A stretch of DNA of 64,000 bases from Kluyvera genomosp. 1 (GTDB lineage Bacteria; Pseudomonadota; Gammaproteobacteria; Enterobacterales; Enterobacteriaceae), in assembly GCF_001266615.1 (NCBI RefSeq), contig NZ_LGHZ01000038.1, positions 124,001-188,000 on the forward strand. The letters run 5' to 3'. Each line of letters starts with the position of its first letter. The stretch's first letter is position 1. This document shows, piece by piece, positions 1 through 9,276 of this stretch. Below the pieces are notes generated by a model that worked only from the letters and a program-made list of their open reading frames with translations, had not been told where the DNA came from and did no database searches. The position numbers and the translations under genes were made by a program.

Positions 1-83
1 CTGACGCTGGCGTCGGGATGATTTTTGCACTGTGTTCTCCCGGGCAAGCAACGCGACCCCGGGACTTTTTTTGGATAACGGAC

Positions 84-1319
84 ATGACTGACAGGACTTT
101 ATACATTCAGCAGGGGATTTGGGCGCGCCTCGGTTTGCCACGTGAGCTGGCCTGGGGTTTTATCGGCGTTTTTCTGTTTATCACCGGCGCGACCATTGAA
201 CAGAGCTGGCTGGCGTCACTACTTCAACAGCGCGGCCTTGATGCCGTGCACATTAGCCTGCTGTCATCGGTGTTCGGTCTGTGCGTCGCCGCCATCTCGT
301 GGTTCTCTGGTATTGGCGCGGGCGTACTGGGCGTGCGTCGGTTGATGTGGCTGGCGACCGTGCTCTATTTTCTTGGATCGATACCGTTCATTTTTGTCGC
401 CTTGCCGGACGGCAACTACCCGATGATGATGGTGAGCTACGCGATTCGCGGCATGGCCTACCCGCTGTTTGCCTACTCGTTTCTGGTGTGGATTAACCAG
501 CGCTGCGAGGCGCGTATTCTGGGTCGCGCTGTCTCCTGGTTCTGGATTGCTTTTGGTGTTGGGATGACTATCGTTGGGCCGTGGTTTTCGGGATACATGA
601 TCCCGCGCGTAGGCGAGACCACCACGCTACTATCAGGTTTTCTCTTCGTGCTGGCCGGGTGCGGGTGCGCGCTGGTTCTCAACCGCGACAGGCCGCACTG
701 GCAGCGGGATGTGGCGATAGGCCCGGCGCTGGCGGAAGGGATTACCGTGCTGGCGCGTGAGCCGAAAATGCGCCTTGCGGTGGTGGTGAAAACCATCAAC
801 GACATTGGCAAATTCTCGCTGGTCATTCTGATGCCGGTCTATCTGCCGCGGTTTGGTTTTAGCATTGAGGAGTGGCTGACGATTTGGGGGCTGGTCAATG
901 TGGTGAATATATTCGCCAACTACTTCTTCGGCTGGCTGGGCGACATGATTGGCTGGCGCAACACGGTGGCGTGGTTCGCCGGGACGTTGTGTGGGCTGTC
1001 GGCGCTGGCAGTGTGCTATGCGCCGGTGCTGTTTGGCCATAGCAGTACGGCGCTGGTTATCGCGCTGGCGATTTACGCCATCGGCCTCGGTGCGTTTGGC
1101 CCACTCAGCGCGCTGATTCCCTCGCTGCTGCCGGAGAACAAAGGGGCGGCGATCTCCTGCCTGAATTTAGGTTCCGGGCTGAGTAATTTTGTCGGCCCGC
1201 TTATCGTCACGCTGTGCGTGAATCCGCTGGGCGTAGAGGGGACGCTGTGGGTGATTGCGCTGCTGTACTTCGCCGCCAGCGTGCTGACTCTCCCATTAAA
1301 AATGCCAGAAAACAGCTAA
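84..1319 (+). CDS. MFS transporter, polyol permease (RbtT/DalT-like) family
   Basis: A 411-residue, highly hydrophobic inner-membrane protein with about 12 predicted helices. The N-terminal segment (GLPRELAWGFIGVFLFITG), the YAIRGMAYPLFAYSF stretch and the tryptophan-rich following helix resemble the ribitol/D-arabinitol permeases RbtT and DalT of Klebsiella, so proton-driven uptake of a polyol or related sugar is the likely role; the substrate is inferred only from family. I chose ATG 84, preceded by GGA at normal spacing, over an in-frame ATG at 18. The rest of its operon would lie before the window. It reads toward the osmF operon, separated by 70 bp. Confidence 0.7.
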   Translation: MTDRTLYIQQGIWARLGLPRELAWGFIGVFLFITGATIEQSWLASLLQQRGLDAVHISLLSSVFGLCVAAISWFSGIGAGVLGVRRLMWLATVLYFLGSIPFIFVALPDGNYPMMMVSYAIRGMAYPLFAYSFLVWINQRCEARILGRAVSWFWIAFGVGMTIVGPWFSGYMIPRVGETTTLLSGFLFVLAGCGCALVLNRDRPHWQRDVAIGPALAEGITVLAREPKMRLAVVVKTINDIGKFSLVILMPVYLPRFGFSIEEWLTIWGLVNVVNIFANYFFGWLGDMIGWRNTVAWFAGTLCGLSALAVCYAPVLFGHSSTALVIALAIYAIGLGAFGPLSALIPSLLPENKGAAISCLNLGSGLSNFVGPLIVTLCVNPLGVEGTLWVIALLYFAASVLTLPLKMPENS

Positions 1320-1334
1320 TTGGCGAAAAATCGT

Positions 1335-1342
1335 CTACGCTT
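1335..1342 (+). promoter_or_regulatory. sigma-S-type -10 element of the osmF operon
   Basis: The octamer CTACGCTT fits the RpoS extended -10 consensus CTAYRCTT exactly and lies 47 bp upstream of the osmF start codon. The E. coli yehZYXW operon is known to be RpoS-dependent and osmotically induced. No convincing -35 is visible, as is common for sigma-S promoters. Confidence 0.55.
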
Positions 1343-1389
1343 TTTGCTCAAGCGCCGTTTTTTATTGAGCGCCAATAAGAGGAAAGCGT

Positions 1390-2307
1390 ATGACGATTTT
1401 ACGGGGATGGAGCGGCCCGCTGGTGTTGCTGGCGGCGGTCAGCCTGCCGTTGCAGGCCGCCGAGCCGGTGAAAGTGGGCTCGAAAATAGACACCGAAGGG
1501 GCGCTGCTGGGCAATATCATTTTGCAGGTGCTGGAAAGCCACGGCGTTAAAACCGTCAATAAAGTGCAGCTCGGGACCACGCCGGTAGTGCGCGGTGCGA
1601 TTACCTCCGGCGAGCTGGATATCTATCCGGAATACACCGGTAATGGCGCGTTTTTCTTCAAAGATGAAAACGACCCCGCGTGGAAAAATGCCCAGGCTGG
1701 CTATGAGAAAGTGAAAAAGCTGGATGCGGAGAAAAATCATCTGGTTTGGCTGACGCCGGCACCGGCCAACAACACCTGGACCATCGCCGTGCGTAAAGAC
1801 GTGGCGGAAAAGGATAAACTGACGTCGCTTGCCGATCTGAGCCGTTACCTGAAAGACGGCGGCACCTTCAAGTTGGCGGCTTCAGCTGAATTTATCGAAC
1901 GCGCCGATGCGCTACCCGCCTTTGAAAAAGCCTACGATTTCAAACTGAGCCAGGATCAACTGCTGTCGCTGGCAGGTGGCGATACGGCGGTGACCATCAA
2001 AGCCGCCGCTCAGCAAACTTCCGGGGTGAATGCGGCGATGGCCTACGGTACCGATGGTCCAGTGGCAGCGCTGGGGCTGCAAACCCTGAGCGATCCGAAA
2101 GGCGTACAGCCCATTTATGCGCCAACGCCGGTGGTGCGTGAAGCGGTGCTGAAAGCCTACCCGGATCTTGACCAGTGGCTGAAGCCGGTCTTTGCCAGCC
2201 TTGACGAGAAGACCCTGCAAACGCTGAACGCGAAGATCGCGGTCGAAGGGTTGGATGCCAAAAGCGTCGCCGCAGGCTATCTGAAGCAAAAAGGGTGGGC
2301 GAAGTAA
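1390..2307 (+). CDS. osmF: Osmoprotectant ABC transporter, periplasmic binding protein OsmF (YehZ)
   Basis: A 305-residue exported protein of the glycine betaine/choline-binding (OpuAC/QAT) family. A Sec signal peptide ending near AAEP (about residues 1-24) is followed by the mature sequence VKVGSKIDTEGALLGNIILQVLE and the GELDIYPEYTGNG segment typical of quaternary-amine binding lobes. A clear ribosome binding site (GAGGAAAG) precedes ATG 1390. It is the first gene of osmF-yehY-yehX-yehW and delivers the substrate to the YehY/YehW permeases. In E. coli this system binds betaine weakly, so its physiological ligand remains unsettled. Confidence 0.93.
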   Translation: MTILRGWSGPLVLLAAVSLPLQAAEPVKVGSKIDTEGALLGNIILQVLESHGVKTVNKVQLGTTPVVRGAITSGELDIYPEYTGNGAFFFKDENDPAWKNAQAGYEKVKKLDAEKNHLVWLTPAPANNTWTIAVRKDVAEKDKLTSLADLSRYLKDGGTFKLAASAEFIERADALPAFEKAYDFKLSQDQLLSLAGGDTAVTIKAAAQQTSGVNAAMAYGTDGPVAALGLQTLSDPKGVQPIYAPTPVVREAVLKAYPDLDQWLKPVFASLDEKTLQTLNAKIAVEGLDAKSVAAGYLKQKGWAK

Positions 2308-2319
2308 TCGGTTATTCGC

Positions 2320-3474
2320 GTGCCTGACTGTCAAAACCGCGTGGTGGCGCTGCTGGCGCTGATATTGCTGGCCGCCGCCGCGCTGCCGTTCGTCAATTTT
2401 GCCCCGAACCGTCTGGTCTCGGGCGACGGCCTGTGGCTGTGGCAGGTGTGGTCCTTCCCGCCGCTGGCGCTGTTGCCGATCCCGCTGCTATTTATGGCCT
2501 TATGCTATTTGCCCGGACGCGCCGCAAGCCTACTTATCCTGCTGCTGGCGCAGGTTGGCTTCACTCTATTGCTGTGGCTTGGCGGCGAAGCGGCGCATCG
2601 GCTGGCAGAAACCAGCAGCCCACTGGCACGTACCTCACCCGGCAGTGGGCTGTGGCTGTCGCTGCTGCTCATGCTGCTTATCTGTAGCGATGCCATACGC
2701 CGTCTTACCGCTCATGCTCTCTGGCGCTGGCTGCTGAATGTCCAGTTGTGGCTGCTGCCGTGCTGGCTGCTGTGGAGCGGGGCGCTCGATGGGCTCTCGC
2801 TGCTCAAAGAGTACGCCAACCGCCAGGAGACATTTGATGATGCGCTGCATCAGCATCTGACGCTCTTGTGGGGCACGCTGCTGCCGGGCCTGATACTGGG
2901 TATTCCGCTGGGGCTTTGGTGCTGGCGGCATCCAGGGCGGCAGTCGAGCGTGTTCACGGTGCTCAATATTATTCAAACCATTCCGTCGGTGGCGCTGTTT
3001 GGCGTGCTAATTGCGCCGCTGGCGGGGCTGGTCCAGCATTTTCCGTGGCTGTCGACGCTTGGCATCGCGGGCACCGGCCTGACGCCGGCGCTGATCGCGC
3101 TGGTGCTTTATGCGCTGTTGCCATTAGTGCGCGGAGTGGTCGCCGGTATGCAGCAGGTGTCGCCTCAGGTGCTGGAGAGCGCGGCGGCGATGGGCATGGG
3201 CCGTGGGCAGACTTTTTTCCGCGTCCAGCTCCCGTTAGCCTTGCCGGTACTGCTGCGCAGTCTGCGGGTGGTGGTGGTACAGACGGTAGGCATGGCGGTG
3301 GTCGCCGCGCTGATTGGTGCCGGAGGGTTTGGCGCGCTGGTATTCCAGGGACTTTTAAGCAGCGCCCTGGATCTGGTGCTTTTGGGCGTGATCCCAGTGA
3401 TCGCCCTGGCGGTGCTGGCGGATGCGCTGTTTAGCCTCGTTATGGCCTTAATGAAAGGAGAAGCCGGTGATTGA
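2320..3474 (+). CDS. yehY: Osmoprotectant ABC transporter permease YehY
   Basis: A 384-residue inner-membrane permease, full length compared with E. coli YehY (385 aa). The N-terminal half carries several extra transmembrane helices; the C-terminal half is a BPD-transport domain with the EAA-type loop [24 protein letters not shown]. It starts at GTG 2320, 12 bp after osmF, and its 3' end overlaps yehX by 8 bp, indicating translational coupling. Confidence 0.93.
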   Translation: MPDCQNRVVALLALILLAAAALPFVNFAPNRLVSGDGLWLWQVWSFPPLALLPIPLLFMALCYLPGRAASLLILLLAQVGFTLLLWLGGEAAHRLAETSSPLARTSPGSGLWLSLLLMLLICSDAIRRLTAHALWRWLLNVQLWLLPCWLLWSGALDGLSLLKEYANRQETFDDALHQHLTLLWGTLLPGLILGIPLGLWCWRHPGRQSSVFTVLNIIQTIPSVALFGVLIAPLAGLVQHFPWLSTLGIAGTGLTPALIALVLYALLPLVRGVVAGMQQVSPQVLESAAAMGMGRGQTFFRVQLPLALPVLLRSLRVVVVQTVGMAVVAALIGAGGFGALVFQGLLSSALDLVLLGVIPVIALAVLADALFSLVMALMKGEAGD

Positions 3475-4414
3475 ATTTATGCAGGTGAATAAATCCTTCG
3501 CCGCTCATCCGGCGGTGAAAAACCTCTCGCTACGGCTGGAGGAGGGCGCATTTTCGGTGTTGATTGGCACTTCCGGTTCCGGAAAGTCCACCACGCTCAA
3601 GATGATTAACCGCCTGGTGGAACCCGATAGCGGCACCATCCGTTTTGCCGGGCAGGATATCCGCGAACAGCCGCTGCTGGCGCTGCGTCGGCGGATGGGT
3701 TACGCCATTCAATCAATAGGCCTGTTCCCCCACTGGACGGTGGCGCAAAACATCGCCACCGTACCGCAGCTGTTGAAGTGGCCGAAGGCGAAGATTAATG
3801 CGCGGGTTGATGAGCTGATGGCGCTGCTGGATTTAGACTCTTCACTGCGTGCGCGTTATCCGCATCAGCTGTCCGGAGGCCAGCAGCAGCGCGTCGGTGT
3901 GGCGCGCGCGCTGGCGGGAGACCCAGAAGTACTGCTGATGGATGAGCCTTTTGGCGCGCTGGATCCGGTCACTCGCGGGGCACTCCAGCAGGAGATGCGT
4001 CGAATCCATCAGCTGTTGGGCCGCACCATCGTATTGGTGACGCACGATATTGATGAAGCGTTGCGGCTGGCGGATAACCTTATTCTGATGGATGGCGGTG
4101 AAGTGGTGCAACAGGGCACGCCACTGGAGATGCTCAGTATGCCGGGCAGCGAGTTTGCCCGTAACTTCTTTGGTCGTAGTGAACTCGGAGTACGCTTGCT
4201 GTCGTTACGTCAGGTGGCCGATTACGCCCGGCCCGGTGAACATGCCGAGGGTGAACCGCTGGCCGCGACCTTATCGCTGCGCGATGCGCTTTCCGGATTT
4301 ATGGCCCAGCGCCAGACGGTTCTTCCGGTAGCGGATAGCGCCGGAAACGTGATGGGTACGCTGCACTTTGCCGATTTACTGCGTGAGGAGCCTGGCGATG
4401 CGCGCGTTTCGTGA
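3467..4414 (+). CDS. yehX: Osmoprotectant ABC transporter ATP-binding protein YehX
   Basis: A 315-residue ATPase of the OpuAA/ProV family. It has Walker [10 protein letters not shown] (residues 34-42), signature LSGGQQQR (135-142), Walker B LLMDE (156-160) and the D-loop ALDP. The C-terminal part after about residue 240 carries a short CBS-like segment ([20 protein letters not shown]). The start is GTG 3467 inside the end of yehY, preceded by AAAGGAG. It energises import through YehY and YehW. Confidence 0.93.
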   Translation: MIEFMQVNKSFAAHPAVKNLSLRLEEGAFSVLIGTSGSGKSTTLKMINRLVEPDSGTIRFAGQDIREQPLLALRRRMGYAIQSIGLFPHWTVAQNIATVPQLLKWPKAKINARVDELMALLDLDSSLRARYPHQLSGGQQQRVGVARALAGDPEVLLMDEPFGALDPVTRGALQQEMRRIHQLLGRTIVLVTHDIDEALRLADNLILMDGGEVVQQGTPLEMLSMPGSEFARNFFGRSELGVRLLSLRQVADYARPGEHAEGEPLAATLSLRDALSGFMAQRQTVLPVADSAGNVMGTLHFADLLREEPGDARVS

Positions 4415-5135
4415 TCCGCTTTTATGGCTGCTGGTTCTGTTTGCCGCACTGCTGATTGGCCTGCCGCACAGCGAGCCGCTGTTCCACGCACTGTTTCCCG
4501 AGCAGCCGCGCCCGCTTTATCAACAGGCGGGCTTTTTCGCTCTCACGTTGGCGCATGCTGAACTGGTAGGGATTTCCAGCCTGCTGGCGGTGGTGATAGG
4601 GATTAGCGCAGGGGTTTTCGTCACGCGTCCGGCCGGGCGAGAGTTTCGTCCGCTGGTAGAGACGCTAGCGGCGATGGGGCAAACCTTTCCTCCGGTAGCC
4701 GTGCTGGCCATGGCGGTTCCGGTGATGGGTTTTGGCGAGAAACCGGCGATTATCGCGCTGATACTGTACGGTATTTTACCGGTGCTTCAGGGGACGTTGG
4801 CCGGACTGGCGGCGGTCCCTGCGGCGGCGGTTACCGTGGCAGAAGGGATGGGCATGACCGGCTGGCAAAGACTGTGGAAAGTGGAGCTGCCACTGGCGGC
4901 ACCGGTCATTGTGGCCGGGGTACGTACGTCGGTCATCGTTAATATCGGGACGGCGACTATTGCATCAACGGTCGGGGCGAATACGCTGGGCACGCCAATC
5001 ATCATCGGCCTGAGCGGATTTAATACGGCCTACGTGGTGCAGGGGGCAATGTTGGTGGCGCTGGCGGCGATTATCGTCGACCGCGCCTTTGAGCGGCTTA
5101 GCCTAAGGCTCAGCCGACACCGCCACGCACAATAA
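4398..5135 (+). CDS. yehW: Osmoprotectant ABC transporter permease YehW
   Basis: A 245-residue permease (E. coli 243 aa) with a BPD-transport domain and the EAA loop [24 protein letters not shown] chose ATG 4398 ([12 protein letters not shown]) rather than the upstream in-frame ATG at 4368, because it matches the family N-terminus and has GAGGAG upstream. It overlaps yehX by 17 bp and closes the operon. Its 3' end overlaps the convergent small gene yohO. Confidence 0.92.
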   Translation: MRAFRDPLLWLLVLFAALLIGLPHSEPLFHALFPEQPRPLYQQAGFFALTLAHAELVGISSLLAVVIGISAGVFVTRPAGREFRPLVETLAAMGQTFPPVAVLAMAVPVMGFGEKPAIIALILYGILPVLQGTLAGLAAVPAAAVTVAEGMGMTGWQRLWKVELPLAAPVIVAGVRTSVIVNIGTATIASTVGANTLGTPIIIGLSGFNTAYVVQGAMLVALAAIIVDRAFERLSLRLSRHRHAQ

Positions 5136-5223
5136 ATGAATAGCCGGCGAGCATAACGCCACCGATGCCGCTAATGGCCATAAAGGCGAAAAGCACGATG
5201 GCGGCGAGTTTAGCTGACTTCAT
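5110..5223 (-). CDS. yohO: Small membrane protein YohO
   Basis: A 37-codon frame whose product begins [20 protein letters not shown], followed by [15 protein letters not shown]. It matches E. coli YohO (35 aa; [19 protein letters not shown]). It has a single predicted transmembrane helix (about residues 5-28). A good ribosome binding site (AAGGAG) lies just upstream of ATG 5223. The last 26 bp overlap the 3' end of yehW on the opposite strand. The function is unknown. Confidence 0.85.
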   Translation of the reverse strand: MKSAKLAAIVLFAFMAISGIGGVMLAGYSFIVRGGVG

Positions 5224-5282
5224 GGTGTACTCCTTTTGTTAATCAAAAGATTATACCGCGAAGCCAGGCTGTTAACGAACGA

Positions 5283-6002
5283 TTAATTTGCGGGTAAGGC
5301 GAAGGCCGCACCGTCTTCCTGCCAGCGCGCCAGCTGCTGCTGTTGCAGGGTATTGGGCGCCGAGCCGCACCACACCAGCAGCGTTTGGCCAGGAAACAGC
5401 TCCGGCTGAATCTGGCTGAGCGAGTGGGCGAGAACGTCCACGCGCCAGCCTTGTTCACAGGCGACCCAGCCTTCCAGCCATAAACGCGTCAAATCAGTGA
5501 CGTTCCAGCCGACTACCAATGCCTGCGGCCCCGATTTGCGTCGGGCGGCGGAAAGACTCAGCGCGATATCGTTAATTAATACACCGTCGAGCAGACCCAG
5601 CAGCGTATGCAACGGCAGCTGCGCACTTTGCAGGCGCAGGCGTAGCGGCGTGAAGAGATTATCGACAAGGGTTCGTGCACTGTCGGTGCGGCGCAGTTCT
5701 TTGACCCACTGACGCAGATGGTTGAGATTGCCGTTGCGCAGATCGCGTAGCGCTATCTCCTGCTGTTCTCGCCAGCCGTCCGGCTGTTCGCAGAGCAGGT
5801 TTTTCACTTTGCTCACCTGCACGCCGGTTTCTATCCAGCGCTGAATTTCGCGGATGCGGTCGATATCCGCATCGTTAAACAGCCGATGGCCACCGTCGGT
5901 ACGCTGCGGTTTGAGCAGCGCGTACCGTCGTTGCCAGGCGCGGAGCGTTACCGGGTTGATATCACAAAGCTGTGCCACTTCACCAATCGTATAAAGCGCC
6001 AT
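5283..6002 (-). CDS. mlrA: MerR-family regulator MlrA (curli/CsgD activator)
   Basis: A 239-residue MerR-like regulator. The N-terminal winged helix reads MALYTIGEVAQLCDINPVTLRAWQ and continues through QRTDGGHRLFNDADIDRI (residues 1-70). The C-terminal half resembles a B12-binding-like domain lacking cofactor motifs. E. coli MlrA (243 aa) activates csgD transcription and thus curli and cellulose biofilm, under RpoS and c-di-GMP control. It starts at ATG 6002 after GGAGG. It is divergent from btsS with a 209-bp shared control region. Confidence 0.92.
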   Translation of the reverse strand: MALYTIGEVAQLCDINPVTLRAWQRRYALLKPQRTDGGHRLFNDADIDRIREIQRWIETGVQVSKVKNLLCEQPDGWREQQEIALRDLRNGNLNHLRQWVKELRRTDSARTLVDNLFTPLRLRLQSAQLPLHTLLGLLDGVLINDIALSLSAARRKSGPQALVVGWNVTDLTRLWLEGWVACEQGWRVDVLAHSLSQIQPELFPGQTLLVWCGSAPNTLQQQQLARWQEDGAAFALPAN

Positions 6003-6030
6003 CGTTCCTCCGGCATGCGTTCCCCCGTTT

Positions 6031-6038
6031 AACTTTAG
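6031..6038 (-). promoter_or_regulatory. Candidate sigma-S -10 element for mlrA
   Basis: On the minus strand CTAAAGTT lies about 28 bp before the mlrA start and matches 6 of 8 positions of the RpoS -10 octamer. mlrA is RpoS-dependent in E. coli. This is a sequence-only proposal. Confidence 0.3.
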
Positions 6039-6105
6039 ACCGGGATTGCCGCGCCGGCCTGCTGCGGTCGTTTTTTATCCATTCCATTTACTTTGCGAAT
6101 AGATA

Positions 6106-6127
6106 AAATGTGATCGGTAGCATTTTT
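6106..6127. promoter_or_regulatory. Candidate CRP site between mlrA and btsS
   Basis: The left half AAATGTGATC is a perfect CRP half-site; by eye 16 of 22 positions fit the symmetrical consensus, with a poor right half (GCATT). It lies about 95 bp upstream of btsS and 115 bp upstream of mlrA, so it could serve either gene. Confidence 0.35.
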
Positions 6128-6211
6128 TGCACTTTTTTTGCCAGGTTTCAAAGAAAGTTATGCCAACTATGTGTATGTTACGCAGTTTTATTTCTCCTGT
6201 GGTGATCGGGT

Positions 6212-7897
6212 ATGTACGAGTTTAATCTGGTGTTGCTGCTGCTTCAGCAGATGTGCGTGTTCCTGGTTATCGCCTGGCTGATGAGCAAAACGCGGCTGTT
6301 TATCCCGCTGATGCAGGTCACCGTGCGCCTGCCGCACAAGCTGCTGTGTTACGTCACTTTCTCGATTTTCTGTATTCTCGGTACCTATTTCGGTCTACAC
6401 ATTGAAGACTCAATCGCCAACACCCGTGCGATTGGCGCCGTCATGGGCGGCCTGCTGGGTGGTCCGGTGGTTGGCGGTTTAGTCGGCTTTACCGGCGGCC
6501 TACATCGTTATTCGATGGGGGGAATGACCGCGCTGAGCTGCATGATCTCCACCATGGTGGAAGGGCTGCTCGGCGGGCTGGTGCACAGTATTCTGATTCG
6601 CCGTGGTCGCCCGGATAAAGTGTTTAGCCCATGGACCGCAGGGGCGATTACCCTGGTCGCCGAGCTGGTGCAGATGCTGATTATTTTGCTGATTGCCCGC
6701 CCGTTTGAAGATGCGCTGCATCTGGTGCAAAGCATCGCCGCGCCGATGATGGTCACCAACACGGTTGGTGCCGCGCTGTTTATGCGCATTTTGTTGGATA
6801 AGCGGGCGATGTTTGAGAAATACACTTCGGCATTCTCGGCCACGGCGCTGAAGCTGGCGGCCTCGACTGAAGGTATATTGCGAAAAGGCTTTAACGAAGA
6901 GAACAGCATGAAGGTGGCGCAGGTGCTGATTCAGGAGCTGGATATCGGTGCGGTGGCAATAACCGACAGGGAAAAGCTGCTCGCCTTTACCGGCATCGGT
7001 GAAGATCATCATCTGCCCGGTAAGCCCATTTCATCGCGCTATACGCAAAAAACCATTGAGACCGGTGAAGTGGTCTACGCCGACGGCAATGAAGTGCCGT
7101 ATCGCTGCTCCATTCATCCGAACTGTAAACTGGGCTCGACGCTGGTGATCCCGCTGCGCGGTGAAAACCAACGTGTCATTGGCACCATCAAGCTGTATGA
7201 GGCCAAAAACCGCCTGTTCAGCTCCATCAACCGTACGCTGGGCGAGGGGATTGCACAACTGCTGTCGGCGCAAATTCTGGCGGGGCAATATGAACGGCAA
7301 AAAGCGCTGCTGACGCAGTCGGAAATTAAGCTGTTGCATGCCCAGGTGAATCCACACTTTCTGTTTAACGCCCTCAATACCCTAAAGGCGGTGATCCGCC
7401 GCGATAGCGAACAGGCGAGCCAGCTGGTGCAGTATCTGTCGACGTTTTTCCGCAAGAATCTCAAACGGCCATCGGAGATAGTGACGCTGGCGGATGAAAT
7501 CGAACATGTGAATGCCTATCTGCAGATCGAGAAAGCGCGTTTTCAGTCTCGCCTCGTGGTGCATATGGACATTCCCGATGCGCTTTCAGGCCAGCAGCTA
7601 CCGGCCTTTACGCTGCAGCCGATTGTCGAAAACGCCATCAAACATGGCACTTCCCAACTTCTGGAGGTGGGGGAAATCACCCTGCGCGCCAGTCGTCAAG
7701 GGTGCCATCTGGTGCTGGATATTGAAGATAACGCCGGGCTATATCAACCCAATACTCAGGCCAGCGGCCTGGGGATGAGTCTGGTCGATAAGCGCCTGAA
7801 AATGCGCTTTGGCGATGAGTGTGGGATTGCCGTTGCCTGCGAACCGGACCGTTTCACCCGTGTCACCTTACGGTTACCTCTGGAGGAGAACGCATGA
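6212..7897 (+). CDS. btsS: Pyruvate-sensing histidine kinase BtsS (YehU)
   Basis: A 561-residue LytS-type sensor kinase. The N-terminal 5TM-LYT sensor region occupies about residues 1-200, a GAF-like cytosolic segment about 210-360 (with CSIHPNC), and a HisKA_7TM/HATPase part follows. The phosphoacceptor is His382 in [14 protein letters not shown], and the ATP site includes IVENAIKHG and GLGMSLV. In E. coli BtsS is a high-affinity pyruvate receptor that signals to BtsR to induce the pyruvate transporter btsT. The stop codon overlaps the btsR start (ATGA). Confidence 0.94.
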   Translation: MYEFNLVLLLLQQMCVFLVIAWLMSKTRLFIPLMQVTVRLPHKLLCYVTFSIFCILGTYFGLHIEDSIANTRAIGAVMGGLLGGPVVGGLVGFTGGLHRYSMGGMTALSCMISTMVEGLLGGLVHSILIRRGRPDKVFSPWTAGAITLVAELVQMLIILLIARPFEDALHLVQSIAAPMMVTNTVGAALFMRILLDKRAMFEKYTSAFSATALKLAASTEGILRKGFNEENSMKVAQVLIQELDIGAVAITDREKLLAFTGIGEDHHLPGKPISSRYTQKTIETGEVVYADGNEVPYRCSIHPNCKLGSTLVIPLRGENQRVIGTIKLYEAKNRLFSSINRTLGEGIAQLLSAQILAGQYERQKALLTQSEIKLLHAQVNPHFLFNALNTLKAVIRRDSEQASQLVQYLSTFFRKNLKRPSEIVTLADEIEHVNAYLQIEKARFQSRLVVHMDIPDALSGQQLPAFTLQPIVENAIKHGTSQLLEVGEITLRASRQGCHLVLDIEDNAGLYQPNTQASGLGMSLVDKRLKMRFGDECGIAVACEPDRFTRVTLRLPLEENA

Positions 7898-8613
7898 TAA
7901 AAGTGCTGATTGTCGATGACGAACCCCTGGCGCGGGAGAACCTGCGCGTGCTGCTGCAGGCCTATGACGATCTGGAGATCGTCGGCGAGTGCGCTAACGC
8001 GGTGGAGGCCATCGGTGCGGTACATAAGCTGCGTCCGGACGTGCTGTTTCTCGACATCCAGATGCCGCGTATCAGCGGGCTGGAGATGGTGGGGATGCTC
8101 GACCCAGAGCATCGGCCCTATATTGTGTTCCTGACCGCATTTGATGAGTACGCGGTGAAGGCGTTTGAAGAGCACGCCTTCGACTACCTGCTGAAGCCTA
8201 TCGAAGAGAAGCGCTTAGAGAAAACGTTGATGCGTTTACGCCAGGAGCGGTCGGTACAGGACGTGTCGGTGCTGGGGGAAAACCAGCAGGCGCTGAAGTT
8301 TATCCCCTGTACCGGACACAGCCGAATTTATCTGCTGCAGATGGATGATGTGGCCTTTGTCAGTAGTCGCTTGAGCGGCGTGTATGTGACCAGCGGAGAG
8401 GGCAAAGAGGGCTTTACCGAGCTGACGCTGCGCACGCTGGAAAGCCGAACGCCGTTGATTCGCTGCCATCGTCAGCATCTGGTGAACATGGCGCATCTGA
8501 AAGAAATTCGTCTTGAAGATAACGGCCAGGCCGAATTGCTGCTGCGTAACGGGCAGACCGTGCCGGTAAGCCGCCGCTATTTAAAGACCCTGAAGGAGGC
8601 GCTGGGGCTGTAA
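7894..8613 (+). CDS. btsR: LytTR response regulator BtsR (YehT)
   Basis: A 239-residue response regulator. The receiver domain (1-120) has the phosphorylation site Asp54 in LFLDIQMP. The C-terminal LytTR DNA-binding domain (about 135-239) contains [17 protein letters not shown] and [18 protein letters not shown] 7894 overlaps the btsS stop by 4 bp and follows GGAGGAG, so translation is coupled. A longer in-frame start at 7819 is inside btsS and rejected. The known target is btsT (yjiY). Confidence 0.94.
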   Translation: MIKVLIVDDEPLARENLRVLLQAYDDLEIVGECANAVEAIGAVHKLRPDVLFLDIQMPRISGLEMVGMLDPEHRPYIVFLTAFDEYAVKAFEEHAFDYLLKPIEEKRLEKTLMRLRQERSVQDVSVLGENQQALKFIPCTGHSRIYLLQMDDVAFVSSRLSGVYVTSGEGKEGFTELTLRTLESRTPLIRCHRQHLVNMAHLKEIRLEDNGQAELLLRNGQTVPVSRRYLKTLKEALGL

Positions 8614-8620
8614 TTCGTGT

Positions 8621-8679
8621 ATACTCGTCGCGCTTCAATTTGCAGCGGCGTTGGCTGCAACTCGAATCGCTTAGAGTAT
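8621..8679. repeat. Palindromic intergenic repeat, copy 1
   Basis: A 59-bp element bounded by inverted ends ATACTC/GAGTAT, with an inner inverted pair (CTTCAATTTGCAGC and GCTGCAACTCGAA). It shares the ATACTCGTCG-CTTCAATTTG left end and the CTTAGAGT right end with a second copy at 11431-11513. It lies between btsR and yehS. It looks like a known class of small non-autonomous repeats in Enterobacterales. Confidence 0.65.
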
Positions 8680-8719
8680 GAATTTACCCACCGCATTTTT
8701 CATTACCACCGAAGGCACT

Positions 8720-9187
8720 ATGGTCAGTAACGATATTTTACGCAGCATCCGCTACATCCTGAAAATGAACAACAACGATTTGGTGCGTATTTTCGCGCTG
8801 GGCGAAGCCGAAGTGACCGCAGAACAGCTGGTTCCGTGGCTGCGCAAAGAGGATGAAGAGGGCTTTGTTCGCTGCCCGGATATTCTGCTGTCGTGTTTCC
8901 TGAATGGTCTGATTTATGAGAAACGTGGCCGCGATGAGTCCGCGCCAGCGCTGGCGGTCGATCGCCGGATCAACAACAACATCATGCTGAAAAAACTGCG
9001 TATCGCGTTTGCCCTGAAAACCGATGATATTCTGGCTGTCATGACCCAGCAGCAGTTCCGTATCTCGATGCCGGAAATCACCGCCATGATGCGTGCCCCT
9101 GAGCATAAAAACTTCCGCGAATGCGGCGACCAGTTCCTGCGCTATTTCCTGCGTGGCCTGGCGGTACGCGAGCACGCGGCAAAGTAA
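8720..9187 (+). CDS. yehS: DUF1456 family protein YehS
   Basis: A 155-residue soluble protein, essentially full length against E. coli YehS (156 aa). It carries two DUF1456 repeats, each opening with a helix like NDILRSIRYILKMNNNDLVRIF and INNNIMLKKLRIAFALKTDDIL. The function is unknown. ATG 8720 (MVSNDILRS) matches the family N-terminus; the upstream ATG at 8678 lies partly in the repeat and is not used. Confidence 0.9.
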   Translation: MVSNDILRSIRYILKMNNNDLVRIFALGEAEVTAEQLVPWLRKEDEEGFVRCPDILLSCFLNGLIYEKRGRDESAPALAVDRRINNNIMLKKLRIAFALKTDDILAVMTQQQFRISMPEITAMMRAPEHKNFRECGDQFLRYFLRGLAVREHAAK

Positions 9188-9240
9188 TTTCCTGATGTGC
9201 TGCGGGTGAATGCCAGGCGTTTGCTCCGGTTTCACCCAAT

Positions 9241-9269
9241 AAAAAACGCTGCCGAAGCAGCGTTTTTTT
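9241..9269. terminator. Bidirectional terminator between yehS and metG
   Basis: The hairpin ACGCTGC-CGAA-GCAGCGT has A-tracts on the left and T-tracts on the right, so it can terminate both convergent genes. Confidence 0.88.
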
Positions 9270-9276
9270 ATGCGGA

